From NCBI RefSeq assembly GCF_030124375.1, contig NZ_JASKLS010000010.1, positions 62,001 through 126,000 of the forward strand: a stretch of DNA of 64,000 nucleotides. Reading direction: 5' to 3'. The translations under genes were made by a program, and so were the position numbers. Below are positions 17,437 through 27,769 of this stretch, in pieces (the first letter of the stretch is position 1; each line of letters opens with the position of its first letter). Below the pieces are notes generated by a model. That model was not told the DNA's origin. It ran no database searches and worked only from the letters and a program-made list of their open reading frames with translations. Origin of the DNA: Sinorhizobium sp. 6-70. GTDB taxonomy: Bacteria > Pseudomonadota > Alphaproteobacteria > Rhizobiales > Rhizobiaceae.

Positions 17437-18615
17437 ATGACAGACGCCATCAACATCCGCATCGAACACTCCTTCACCTCGATCTCGCCGGCGAACTGGA
17501 ATCGGCTCGCCGGCGCTTCGAAGACGAATGCAAGCGTTCCCTACAACCCCTTCCTCTCGCACGCTTATCTGTCGGCGCTCGAGGAATCAGGTTCCGCGAC
17601 CGCGGAAACGGGATGGCTCGGGCAACACCTGTTGATGGAAGATGCGGATGGTTTCCTGCGCGGCGCCCTTGTTTGCTACATGAAAAGCCACAGCCAGGGC
17701 GAATACGTCTTCGACCACGGGTGGGCGGACGCCTTCGAGCGGGCCGGCGGGCGCTATTATCCGAAGCTGCAATGCTCGGTACCCTTCACGCCGGTCACCG
17801 GACCGCGTCTGCTTACCACAGAGGGGCGCGACCCGCGACCGGTTCGCGACGCGCTCGCGGCGGGACTGAAGGAGCTTACGCGGCGCCACGGCGTTTCCTC
17901 GGCCCATGTCACCTTCGTACCGGCCGACGAAATGCCGGCCTTCGAGCGAACGGGCTTCCTTCACCGAACCGACCAGCAGTTTCATTTCACCAATGAAGGC
18001 TACGGATCCTACGGCGACTTTCTAGAAACCCTCGCATCCCGAAAGCGCAAGGCGCTGAAAAAGGAACGTCGGACAGCCGTCGAAAAGGGCATAACCATCG
18101 ACTGGCTGACCGGCAGCGACCTGACGGAGGCGATCTGGGACCAATTCTTCGCCTTCTACATGGATACCGGCGGGCGCAAATGGGGCCGCCCGTATCTCAC
18201 TCGCTCCTTCTATTCCCTGATCGGGGAAAGGATGGCCGACGACATTTTGCTCGTCATGGCCAAGCGCGGCGGCCGCTATGTCGCCGGCGCCATCAACTTC
18301 ATCGGCGAGGATGCGCTCTACGGCCGGCATTGGGGCTGTATCGAGGACCACCCGTTCCTGCATTTCGAGGTCTGCTACCACCAGGCGATCGATTTCGCGA
18401 TCGCCAATGGGTTGAAGCGCGTCGAGGCGGGGGCACAGGGCGAGCACAAACTCGCCCGTGGCTACATGCCCGTCACCACGCATTCGGCGCACTTCATTGC
18501 TCACTCAGGGCTCGCGCGCGCCGTTGCCGACTATCTCGAACGCGAACGCCGCGATGTGGAAGAAACCAGCGAGTTTCTTGCGGAGCACGGACCTTTCCGC
18601 AAAGGTGAGCGCTAG
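17437..18615 (+). CDS. GNAT-fold protein, DUF482 / COG3146 family
   Basis: A 392-residue protein of the DUF482 family, predicted to be an N-acyltransferase related to the FemAB-like GNAT fold; its substrate is unknown. The C-terminal acyltransferase half contains the conserved YGRHWGCIEDHPFLHFEVCYHQAIDF region (17 of these residues are YGRHWGCIEDHPFLHFE) and EAGAQGEHKLARGY. A lysine-rich segment lies near SRKRKALKKERR. Its TAG stop (18613-18615) is made by the edge of repeat A2. It sits between a GDPD and a HIT protein. Confidence 0.82.
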   Translation: MTDAINIRIEHSFTSISPANWNRLAGASKTNASVPYNPFLSHAYLSALEESGSATAETGWLGQHLLMEDADGFLRGALVCYMKSHSQGEYVFDHGWADAFERAGGRYYPKLQCSVPFTPVTGPRLLTTEGRDPRPVRDALAAGLKELTRRHGVSSAHVTFVPADEMPAFERTGFLHRTDQQFHFTNEGYGSYGDFLETLASRKRKALKKERRTAVEKGITIDWLTGSDLTEAIWDQFFAFYMDTGGRKWGRPYLTRSFYSLIGERMADDILLVMAKRGGRYVAGAINFIGEDALYGRHWGCIEDHPFLHFEVCYHQAIDFAIANGLKRVEAGAQGEHKLARGYMPVTTHSAHFIAHSGLARAVADYLERERRDVEETSEFLAEHGPFRKGER

Positions 18616-18663
18616 AGCGGGATGAGGAAAAGTGTGCGCGGTTTTCCGCCCGCATCCCGCTCT
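18614..18663. repeat. RIME-like palindrome, copy A2 (second half only)
   Basis: A 50-bp palindrome with perfect 11-base ends AGAGCGGGATG / CATCCCGCTCT and interior GAGGAAAAGTGTGCGCGGTT, the same length and layout as 2594-2643. Its first two bases are the AG of the stop codon of the preceding gene. The first palindrome of the composite element is absent here. Confidence 0.85.
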
Positions 18664-18709
18664 GACGGGATGCGGGCCGACGCAGGCACAACAAGACGAG
18701 GAAAAGAAA

Positions 18710-19129
18710 ATGAGCGCGTATGACACGAACAACATCTTTGCAAAGATCTTGCGGGGCGAAATTCCATCGCACCGGGTCTACGAGGATGATGCGACCGTCG
18801 CCTTCATGGATGTGATGCCTCAGGCGGAAGGCCACGTCCTGGTCCTGCCGAAGACCCCTTCGCGCAACATCCTCGACGCCGACGCATCAACGCTGCCTTC
18901 GCTGATCGGTACGGTTCAAAAGATCGCCATTGCGGCCAAGGAAGCCTTTGACGCCGACGGCGTGACGATCATGCAGTTCAACGAAGCGCCCGCCGGCCAA
19001 TCCGTCTACCATCTGCACTTCCATGTCATACCGCGCCGTGACGGCATTCCGCTAAAGCCGCATTCCGGCAAGATGGAAGATGGCGCTGTGCTTGCGGCGA
19101 ACGCCGAGAAGATCAGGCGGGCCCTGTAG
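18710..19129 (+). CDS. HIT family protein (Hint-like nucleotide hydrolase)
   Basis: A 139-residue histidine-triad protein with the motif HLHFHVIP, His101/103/105. HIT proteins hydrolyse nucleoside phosphoramidates or related adenylated compounds; the physiological substrate is not known here. The ATG at 18710 follows GAGGAAAAGAAA and gives the standard Hint length; the frame stays open upstream only through repeat A2. Its TAG stop again abuts a repeat (A4). Confidence 0.92.
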   Translation: MSAYDTNNIFAKILRGEIPSHRVYEDDATVAFMDVMPQAEGHVLVLPKTPSRNILDADASTLPSLIGTVQKIAIAAKEAFDADGVTIMQFNEAPAGQSVYHLHFHVIPRRDGIPLKPHSGKMEDGAVLAANAEKIRRAL

Positions 19130-19143
19130 AGCGACTCTGCATC

Positions 19144-19188
19144 GAGCGGATGCGGGGGAAACGGTGCACAGCTTTCCACATCCCGCTC
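19144..19188. repeat. Degenerate RIME-like palindrome, copy A4
   Basis: GAGCGGATGCGGGGGAAACG...CATCCCGCTC, an eroded relative of the A palindrome, 15 bases after the HIT stop. The joint sequence TAGAGCG at 19127-19133 repeats the family edge, so the element may originally have begun at the stop codon. Confidence 0.6.
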
Positions 19189-19229
19189 CCTTGCCGTGAC
19201 GGCGGCGGCGACAAGCGCTCGCCGTCACA

Positions 19230-20165
19230 TTATCTCGTGGCATCCTCGATCGGCATGCAGCCCGCCTCGGCAGATGCGAGCCATTGCAATGCCTTACCGG
19301 AAAGGACATAGGCAAACACGAAGGTAGCGACGCCGCCGAGGACATCCACGAGGTGATGGCCACCATGGATGAGGATTGCCGGCACCATCAGGAGATTGAG
19401 CGCCGCCGCCGGAACGAAAAACACCCGGGACCGCGCCATGAACCAGACGGAGAGGCAGGCCAGGAGCATACGCACCGACGGGAAGGCGATGAGGCCGAGG
19501 GCATCCTTCGGCGTGAGGAAGCCCGCCCCCTCCTTCCCCAGCCGGGTGAGTTCGGCGCCATAGGCCGGCGTCACGGCCAATTGCGCGCGCTGAACAAGTT
19601 CCTGCGGAACGTTGAAGTAGACGCTCGTGCCAAATGACGGGAAGAATATCCAGAAGCAGAGGGCGATCAGCACGCCGACGAGCCCCGTGACCAGGAAACG
19701 GTGCAACGCGCGGTCGTCCCGGACCGTGCACAGGATCAGGATGACCGCCATTATCTGCGGCAGCGACGTGAAATAGACAACCGACAGGACACGTGAAATG
19801 AGCGGATGCTCTGCCGCAAGGGCGATCAGATCCGGCCAGTGGAGCCCGAGCGCCGCGTCAGCGGCGGCGAGCGCCGCGTCGATCAGCGGGAACTTCACCG
19901 GGAGCAGCAGGTAGTTCAGAATGGATGCCACATTGGTGAACAGGACGAAGGCACCAGAAGCGGTCGCAGCCAGGGCCAGCCGCTCGTCCTTGCGCACCGT
20001 TCGGTAGAACTGCCCGACGGCGACCATCATGAGGCCGACGCCGACCGTGAATGCATAGCCCGTCATGTCAATGGTCAGTCGTCCCGTCGCGATCAGACAC
20101 GCATCAATCACCGCAATCGCGGCGACGATCGCCAGGCATAGTTTCTCGGGAGGACGAAGGCGCAT
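19230..20165 (-). CDS. PAP2-like membrane protein (phosphatase or inositol-phosphotransferase family)
   Basis: A 311-residue polytopic membrane protein with about seven hydrophobic segments. The C-terminal part has the PAP2_3 (AUR1-like) layout: a motif-2-like FPSVRML and motif 3 HGGHHLVDVLGG. Motif 2 normally carries a histidine (PSxH); here Arg stands in its place, so activity is uncertain. I chose the ATG at 20165 (MRLRPPEK); a TTG seven codons upstream (20186) also has a purine-rich tract before it. No clear operon partner. Confidence 0.7.
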   Translation of the reverse strand: MRLRPPEKLCLAIVAAIAVIDACLIATGRLTIDMTGYAFTVGVGLMMVAVGQFYRTVRKDERLALAATASGAFVLFTNVASILNYLLLPVKFPLIDAALAAADAALGLHWPDLIALAAEHPLISRVLSVVYFTSLPQIMAVILILCTVRDDRALHRFLVTGLVGVLIALCFWIFFPSFGTSVYFNVPQELVQRAQLAVTPAYGAELTRLGKEGAGFLTPKDALGLIAFPSVRMLLACLSVWFMARSRVFFVPAAALNLLMVPAILIHGGHHLVDVLGGVATFVFAYVLSGKALQWLASAEAGCMPIEDATR

Positions 20166-20246
20166 GCGACATATCCGTGGTGACAACTCTCTCTAGCAGG
20201 CCGCGCTTAATGATCGGCTAAGGCAGCCATGCACCCGAGCGGCAAC

Positions 20247-20591
20247 TCAAAAACCGAGCCACCAGAGTCCGGTCGCAAGAGTAGCGATCGCGGTGGCGAT
20301 GCCGGCAGCCGGCTTTTGGCCGAGAAAAAAGAAGACAGCCGCGCCTGCGCCCAAGGCGCCGAGCCGCAGGGGAAGCGGCGACTGTTCAAGCACGCCGCTC
20401 GGGTAGAGCACAAGCTTCGCGATGACAGCCGCGACCAGCGCCGTTGCCACCGCCCTCACCCAGTTCAGCGCCTCGGATTCCTCGCGGAGCCGTTCGCCGG
20501 CGAGCACGCCTAGCCATCGCCAAACATCGGTCGCGAGCCAGCCGGCAATGGCGATGAAGAAGTAGGCCCACCAACCCTCCAGCCACGTCAC
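20247..20591 (-). CDS. azlD: AzlD family branched-chain amino acid export subunit
   Basis: A 114-residue protein of four predicted membrane segments, small partner of AzlC in the branched-chain amino acid exporter (LIV-E/BrnFE type). The GTG start at 20591 overlaps the azlC stop by four bases (GTGA); this coupling defines it, as the frame stays open upstream inside azlC without family similarity. Name rests on size, topology and position next to azlC. Confidence 0.82.
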   Translation of the reverse strand: MTWLEGWWAYFFIAIAGWLATDVWRWLGVLAGERLREESEALNWVRAVATALVAAVIAKLVLYPSGVLEQSPLPLRLGALGAGAAVFFFLGQKPAAGIATAIATLATGLWWLGF

Positions 20592-21325
20592 GCGCCCGCC
20601 TCCCTTCGCGAGCGCCAGGACCGCTCGACGAACCACGCGAGCGTTCCGCCGCCGACGCCCGCGAGCAGGATGTCGAACTCGGGCAGCAGCCAATAGAAAA
20701 GCGGTCCCGTAACGAGGCCGACGACGAGCGCCAGATAGACCACCCGGTGACGCGCCGAATTCCAGATCGAGGTGAGGAAATAAACCGGCGTCAGAAAGAA
20801 GAGGCAGCCGGCAATGATCGGCGGGAAGTCAGCAACGAGACGATAGACGACCGCCACCAGCATCATGTTTGCGGCGACAAGGGTGATGCCGAAGCCAGCG
20901 AAGAAGGTTGCCCGGTGCGCACGCGGCACCTGCTGTATGCGCTCCATCGCAAACACCCACGCTGTGATCGCGATGAAATGCGACAACACGAGAAGCAGCC
21001 ATGTCGGCGTCTTCGGCGTGCGCAATTCCGGGACGAGGGCCGCGACCATCGGCATGAGCCGCACCGACGAGAGCGTCACTGCGAGAAACGCCGTGGCAAG
21101 GCTCGCGCCACTGAGGATCGAACTGACGAGGATGACCTTTGCCGGCAGTGCCCAGACAATACCCGTCATGAACACGACTTGCTCGGGCGGGATGCCGGCC
21201 TGCGCAGTCAGCGAACAAAAGCCGACAAAGGAAAGCATCAGGATGATGGCAGGCAGGCTGAAAATGCCGCGTGCGCCGGTCAGAAACCAGGCGAGAGATG
21301 ATCGTTCTTCTTCAACGCGTTCCAT
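20588..21325 (-). CDS. azlC: AzlC family branched-chain amino acid permease
   Basis: Large subunit of a two-component amino acid exporter, about 245 residues with seven or eight membrane segments; the N-terminal GARGIFSLPAIILMLSFVGFC region and the GIPPEQVVFMTGIVWALPAK block fit AzlC. The ATG at 21325 has GCAGGTG five bases upstream. A GTG at 21352 would add nine residues, but it directly abuts repeat B5 and lacks a ribosome site, so I reject it. No Lrp-type regulator is next to it. Confidence 0.84.
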   Translation of the reverse strand: MERVEEERSSLAWFLTGARGIFSLPAIILMLSFVGFCSLTAQAGIPPEQVVFMTGIVWALPAKVILVSSILSGASLATAFLAVTLSSVRLMPMVAALVPELRTPKTPTWLLLVLSHFIAITAWVFAMERIQQVPRAHRATFFAGFGITLVAANMMLVAVVYRLVADFPPIIAGCLFFLTPVYFLTSIWNSARHRVVYLALVVGLVTGPLFYWLLPEFDILLAGVGGGTLAWFVERSWRSRREAGA

Positions 21326-21352
21326 GAACACCTGCAAGCGATGCTTACTCAC

Positions 21353-21417
21353 CTACAACGCCGCGCATCCAACCAAACGCACAAAGCCGCTCTAGCACTT
21401 CGAATACTGTAAAACGT
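21353..21417. repeat. Decayed type-B repeat, copy B5
   Basis: CTACAACGCCGCGCATC...CGCTCTAGCACTTCGAATACTG aligns with B3 (31613 onward: CTACAGCGCCGCGTCTT...CGCGGTAGCACTTTGAATTG) with several changes and without the second palindrome. It sits between azlC and the clpA terminator. Confidence 0.5.
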
Positions 21418-21450
21418 GACGGTGCCGGGTGAGCTTCACCCGGCACCGTC
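21418..21450 (-). terminator. Terminator of clpA
   Basis: A perfect 15-bp stem (GACGGTGCCGGGTGA / TCACCCGGCACCGTC) with a three-base loop, 20 bases past the clpA stop, followed on the minus strand by ACGTTTTA. Confidence 0.85.
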
Positions 21451-21469
21451 TGGGTCAATGGTATTCGCG

Positions 21470-23980
<2,511 letters not shown>

Positions 23981-23989
23981 GTTAGTTCC

Positions 23990-24343
23990 TCATTTCTTTT
24001 CCATGACGCATTGCAACGGATGCTGGTGCTGCCTGGCGAAATCCATCACCTGCGTCACCTTGGTTTCGGCGACTTCGTAGGTGAAGACGCCGCACTCTCC
24101 CACACCGTGGTTGTGGACGTGGAGCATGATGCGGGTCGCGTCTTCCCGATCCTTCTGGAAGAAGCGCTCCAGGATATGGATGACGAATTCCATCGGCGTG
24201 TAATCGTCATTCAAAAGCAGAACGCGATACAAACTCGGCTTTTTGGTCTTCGGCTTGGTGCGCGTGATAACGGAGGTGCCACGACTGGCGCCGCCTCCGT
24301 CCCCTTCGCTTCCCTGCTGCATCCGGACCGGCATGGCGATCAT
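23990..24343 (-). CDS. clpS: ATP-dependent Clp protease adaptor ClpS
   Basis: A 117-residue N-degron adaptor that delivers proteins with destabilising N-terminal residues to ClpAP. The core includes the binding-pocket block LLNDDYTPMEFV and the conserved HVHNHGVGECG. The first about 35 residues (GSEGDGGGASRGTS) are the flexible N-terminal extension that ClpS inserts into the ClpA pore. An alternative ATG lies three codons inside (24334). The nine-base gap to clpA indicates an operon. Confidence 0.95.
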   Translation of the reverse strand: MIAMPVRMQQGSEGDGGGASRGTSVITRTKPKTKKPSLYRVLLLNDDYTPMEFVIHILERFFQKDREDATRIMLHVHNHGVGECGVFTYEVAETKVTQVMDFARQHQHPLQCVMEKK

Positions 24344-24521
24344 TCTTGTTCATTCCTTTACAGCTGCGCTTCCAACGAACGTGGCTGCCGCATGCTTGTC
24401 TTATCTAATGGTTCGTTTCTGAATTTTAAGGCCGAACCAACGCACTGCAATCATATTCGCACGGCGAAACACAAGATTGATCAACTTTCTTCGGTCACAA
24501 GCGGCAGTATTTTCGAAAAGC

Positions 24522-24558
24522 AAGAAGGCCGGCCGCGGCAACCGCGACCGGCCTTCTT
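24522..24558 (-). terminator. Terminator of the phasin gene
   Basis: Outer arms AAGAAGGCCGG / CCGGCCTTCTT enclose an inner CGCGG-CAA-CCGCG hairpin, 23 bases past the phasin stop, followed on the minus strand by GCTTTTCG. It is a strong structure suited to an abundant transcript. Confidence 0.8.
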
Positions 24559-24581
24559 GCGATGGCGATGGTCCTTTGTCG

Positions 24582-24935
24582 TCAGGCCGCGGCGGCAGAC
24601 TTGACTGCTGCGGTCGCCTTGGCGACCGGCGCCTCGTAAGGCTTATAGGCATCCTTGGCGAGATCGGCATACATCTCACCGATCTTCGTTGCCTCGGCCA
24701 CAAAGCCTTCGTAGCTTGCCTTCACATAATTGGTCTGAAGCTCGAAAGCAGCTTCAACGCTCTTGGCATTGGTGAGCTTTTCGAAATGGGCAATGCCGTC
24801 TTCGAAGGACTTCTTCGAATAGTCCGCCGCTTCCGTCGCAATGGCCTGGAAACCCTTGGTCAGGGCCGAATAGCTTTTGACAGCAACGTCAATGGCTTCT
24901 TTGCTTTTCTTGTTGGCATCGTCGAAGTTAAACAT
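24582..24935 (-). CDS. Phasin family protein
   Basis: A 117-residue, alanine-rich, almost wholly helical protein of the Phasin_2 family (MFNFDDANKKSKEAIDVAVKSY, then a helical core and an Ala-rich tail VAKATAAVKSAAAA). Phasins coat polyhydroxybutyrate granules. GGAGA seven bases before the ATG is a strong ribosome site. It stands as a single gene with its own terminator, away from any PHB synthesis gene in the window. Confidence 0.88.
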   Translation of the reverse strand: MFNFDDANKKSKEAIDVAVKSYSALTKGFQAIATEAADYSKKSFEDGIAHFEKLTNAKSVEAAFELQTNYVKASYEGFVAEATKIGEMYADLAKDAYKPYEAPVAKATAAVKSAAAA

Positions 24936-25105
24936 TGGGGTGTCTCCTTTAGACGGCTTAACTGCTTGTCAGTTTATGTGCGGTGCACAAAAAGTCAAGT
25001 TCTGTGTGCGATGCAATAAAACACTGTTCTTGCAACGACTTGATGAAAATCGGCGGCTAATCCTGCGATTTTTTTTCGCACAGGCGCATTAATATGACTT
25101 TTAAT

Positions 25106-25139
25106 GAAAAAACCCGGCCTGATCGCTCAGAACCGGGTC
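25106..25139 (-). terminator. Terminator of the DUF3126 gene
   Basis: ACCCGG (25112-25117) pairs with CCGGGT (25133-25138), with an inner CTGA-TCGC-TCAG stem. On the minus strand it runs into six T. It starts 25 bases past the stop codon. Confidence 0.85.
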
Positions 25140-25163
25140 AAAGATCACCGAACGATCTTGATC

Positions 25164-25367
25164 TCACAGGTCGATGTCGAGAATTGCCATCGAGAAATTG
25201 TACGAAAGCTCCCCATCCTCTTCGTCGCGGAAAACGACGCCGAGAAATTCGTCGCCGAGATAGACCTCCGCGGACTCGTCCTTCTTCGGCCGCGCCTTGA
25301 CGACCATCGACTGGTTGAAGGTACGCTTGAAATAGGCTTCAAGCTTTCGGATTTCTTCGGGCTTCAA
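25164..25367 (-). CDS. DUF3126 family small protein
   Basis: An acidic small cytoplasmic-type protein of 67 residues from the proposed start, (L)KPEEIRKLEAYFKRTFNQ, matching the DUF3126 family as I recall it; function unknown. I place the start at TTG 25367 because GGAGAGAAGA lies just before it and family members begin with KPEEIRK; a start further upstream at 25409 would give 81 residues. Single gene with its own strong terminator. Confidence 0.7.
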   Translation of the reverse strand: MKPEEIRKLEAYFKRTFNQSMVVKARPKKDESAEVYLGDEFLGVVFRDEEDGELSYNFSMAILDIDL

Positions 25368-25514
25368 ATCTTCTCTCCGTAGATGTTTGATTTGCGGCGC
25401 TTCTCGCATGCGGAATTACCAAGTGTAAACCCACTTGCGCGCCGGGCGTCCCTTCAGATTTGCGAAGTCGCCTTATCGTTTTGAATTTCTGTCCAATTTT
25501 CTGCGAAGCTGAAC

Positions 25515-25534
25515 GCGAGCGGAAAACCGCTCGC
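25515..25534. other. Perfect 8-bp hairpin downstream of cysE
   Basis: GCGAGCGG / AAAA / CCGCTCGC, 65 bases past the cysE stop on the minus strand. It has no T-run on either side, so it may protect the 3' end or act as a weak terminator. Confidence 0.45.
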
Positions 25535-25598
25535 AAGGTCGTCATGCCGCCTGATCGCCTCCGATCACCGGAATTGCGAGACGCGGTCGCACCGGCGC

Positions 25599-26426
25599 TC
25601 AGATATCGAAGCTGGCCAGGATCTGGTCCATCTGGCGCGACGGCTCGGAACATCCGGCCTCACCCACGACCTTTGCCGGAACGCCGGCCACCGTTGTCTT
25701 AGGAGGTACCGGCTTCAGCACCACCGAGCCCGCCGCAACGCGCGAGCAATGCCCGATGTGGATGTTGCCGAGTATCTTTGCGCCTGCGCCGATCAATACG
25801 CCGTCACCGATCTTCGGATGACGATCGCTGCCCTCCTTGCCGGTGCCGCCAAGTGTCACCCCGTGCAGGATCGACACGTTGTCACCGATGGTTGCCGTTT
25901 CGCCGACCACCAGCCCGGTTGCGTGATCAAGGAAGATGCCGCGCCCGATCCGGGCGGCAGGATTGATGTCGGTCTGATAGACGCTCGAAGAGCGGCTCTG
26001 CAGATACAAGGCGAAATCCTTCCGTCCGCGCTTCCACAGCCAATGGGCAAGGCGATGCGTCTGGATCGCGTGGAACCCCTTGAAATAGAGCACGGGCTCG
26101 ATGAACCGCGTGCACGCCGGGTCGCGATCGTAGACCGCCTGGATGTCGACGCGAAGGATCGTGCCCCATTCGGGCCAGTCCTCAAGCATTTCGGAAAAGG
26201 TCTGGTGGAGCAGGTTTGCCTGCAGGTCCGGGTGATCCAACCGCTCGCAAATCCGGTAAATCACAGCCTCTTCGAGGGAGTGCTGATTGACGACAGTCGA
26301 ATACAGGAACGCTGCCAACATCGGATCCCGCTCGGCAGCGACGCGAGCTTCCTCGCGCAGGCTGTCCCAGATCGGGTCTATCGCCTTGAACGATTCCGTA
26401 TGGCGCAGTTCCGTCTTGGCGACCAT
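25599..26426 (-). CDS. cysE: Serine O-acetyltransferase CysE
   Basis: A 275-residue enzyme that acetylates serine with acetyl-CoA, the entry to cysteine synthesis. The N-terminal helical SATase domain (IWDSLREEARVAAERDP) is followed by a hexapeptide beta-helix with the catalytic HHAT-type region read here as IFLDHATGLVVGETATIGD, and the C-terminal tail that mediates cysteine feedback and cysteine synthase binding, ending in Ile (ILASFDI), as the CysE-CysK interaction requires. It complements the sulfite reductase genes at 37-41 kb. Confidence 0.96.
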   Translation of the reverse strand: MVAKTELRHTESFKAIDPIWDSLREEARVAAERDPMLAAFLYSTVVNQHSLEEAVIYRICERLDHPDLQANLLHQTFSEMLEDWPEWGTILRVDIQAVYDRDPACTRFIEPVLYFKGFHAIQTHRLAHWLWKRGRKDFALYLQSRSSSVYQTDINPAARIGRGIFLDHATGLVVGETATIGDNVSILHGVTLGGTGKEGSDRHPKIGDGVLIGAGAKILGNIHIGHCSRVAAGSVVLKPVPPKTTVAGVPAKVVGEAGCSEPSRQMDQILASFDI

Positions 26427-26533
26427 AGTCGCTCTCCTTCATGATCGATCAATAGTTCGAATATAGGGTAATTCCCTGTCGACATAAATGGGTGCGCCAC
26501 ATTTCAGCCACAAGTCGTAAAACGGCTTCACGC

Positions 26534-27313
26534 TCACCCAACCTCGCCAAGGAATTCGAGCACGGCCCTCTTGAACACCCGGTCACCAACCGCCAGCATA
26601 TGGTCGCGCCCAGGAATGTCGAGCGCTTTTGCCCGCGGCATAAGCGCTGCAAGTTCCTGCGCCGACCCTGCAATTTCGTCCTTCGTTCCGACACCGATCA
26701 ATACCGGCACGTCGATGCGGGCCATTTCTTCGGGCGACAGAAGATCGCGCGACGTGGAAATGCAAGCCGCAAGCGCCTGGCGGTCGCTCTTGGTCTGATC
26801 GGCAAAAGCACGAAACATTCGGCCGCGCGGATGCGTCACGCTCTCCAGCGACGGTGCAAGCAGCGCGTCGGCAATCGGGTCCCAGTCTCCGACCCCGGTG
26901 ACCATGCCTATACCGAGGCCGCCGAACACGAGCGAGCGCACGCGATCGGGATGCGCCAAAGCCAGGAACGCCGAAATGCGCGCGCCCATGGAATAGCCCA
27001 TGACATGCGCTGCGCCGATCCCGAGATGCGCCAGAAGTGCCGCAGCGTCCCCTGCCATCCGTTGCGGATGATAGAGCGAAGGATCGTAAGGCTTGCTGCT
27101 CTTTCCATGGCCGCGATTGTCTAGCGCGATAACCCGGTAGCCGGCATCGCCCAGTGCCTTCAACCAGCCGGGATACACCCAGTTCACATTGGCGCTCGAA
27201 GCGAAACCGTGAATGAGCAGGACGGGATCTCCCGATGGGTCGCCTTCGTCGAAAAAGGCGATCTCCATTCCTTCATGCACGAAGTGCGAAAATCGCGGCG
27301 GGTTCAGATCCAT
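26534..27313 (-). CDS. Alpha/beta hydrolase
   Basis: A 259-residue alpha/beta-hydrolase with nucleophile Ser108 in GYSMG, oxyanion region HGFASS, and a probable catalytic His in PGRDHMLAVGD near the C-terminus. No signal peptide. The family covers esterases, C-C hydrolases and lactonases; the substrate cannot be told from sequence. It is divergent from the zinc protein gene at 27496, with 182 bases between. Confidence 0.85.
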   Translation of the reverse strand: MDLNPPRFSHFVHEGMEIAFFDEGDPSGDPVLLIHGFASSANVNWVYPGWLKALGDAGYRVIALDNRGHGKSSKPYDPSLYHPQRMAGDAAALLAHLGIGAAHVMGYSMGARISAFLALAHPDRVRSLVFGGLGIGMVTGVGDWDPIADALLAPSLESVTHPRGRMFRAFADQTKSDRQALAACISTSRDLLSPEEMARIDVPVLIGVGTKDEIAGSAQELAALMPRAKALDIPGRDHMLAVGDRVFKRAVLEFLGEVG

Positions 27314-27495
27314 GTCTCATTTCCTGAAAGGCGTTCTGTTTTCGGCGCAAACTAGGTTGTAACGCCACGGCTTGAAACCCCCGGCCCTTCAAAAACCCAC
27401 AGGCGCGGCATGTTTGCCGCTACACATTTGCGGCAAAGCTCACTATGGTGCCGCCAAATTTATAATCCAAAGACTTGCATTCATCGGAGCATGAC

Positions 27496-27741
27496 ATGGC
27501 CGGCCACAGCATCCCCCATTTTCAAAATGACGGCGGACATCAGGCGATCGAAATCGGCGTCAAGGAATTCATGTGCACGGGCGCATCCGTTCCGTTCGAC
27601 CACCCCCACATCTTCATCGACATGGGCGACGACAACGAGAAGGTCTGCTCCTATTGCTCGACGCTCTATCGGTACAACCCTTCACTGAAGGCAACGGAGA
27701 CAAATCCTCCGGGATGCCTCTTCACCAGCAAGGCGGCTTAG
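27496..27741 (+). CDS. CHCC zinc-finger protein, NDUFS6-like complex I accessory subunit
   Basis: An 81-residue protein with the zf-CHCC pattern: Cys in EFMCTGAS, His in DHPHIF, and a Cys-x2-Cys in KVCSYCSTLY. This is the bacterial relative of mitochondrial complex I subunit NDUFS6, found as an extra subunit in Paracoccus complex I. I infer the same role here; nuo genes are not in the window. The ATG at 27496 gives the family N-terminus. An FAD monooxygenase follows 28 bases later on the same strand. Confidence 0.82.
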   Translation: MAGHSIPHFQNDGGHQAIEIGVKEFMCTGASVPFDHPHIFIDMGDDNEKVCSYCSTLYRYNPSLKATETNPPGCLFTSKAA

Positions 27742-27769
27742 GTCGTCGCGGTTCGCCGGTACGAGATCG

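Noticed and set aside
20588..21352. GTG at 21352 as the azlC start.
   Set aside because: It abuts decayed repeat B5, has no ribosome site, and an ATG nine codons inside has one.
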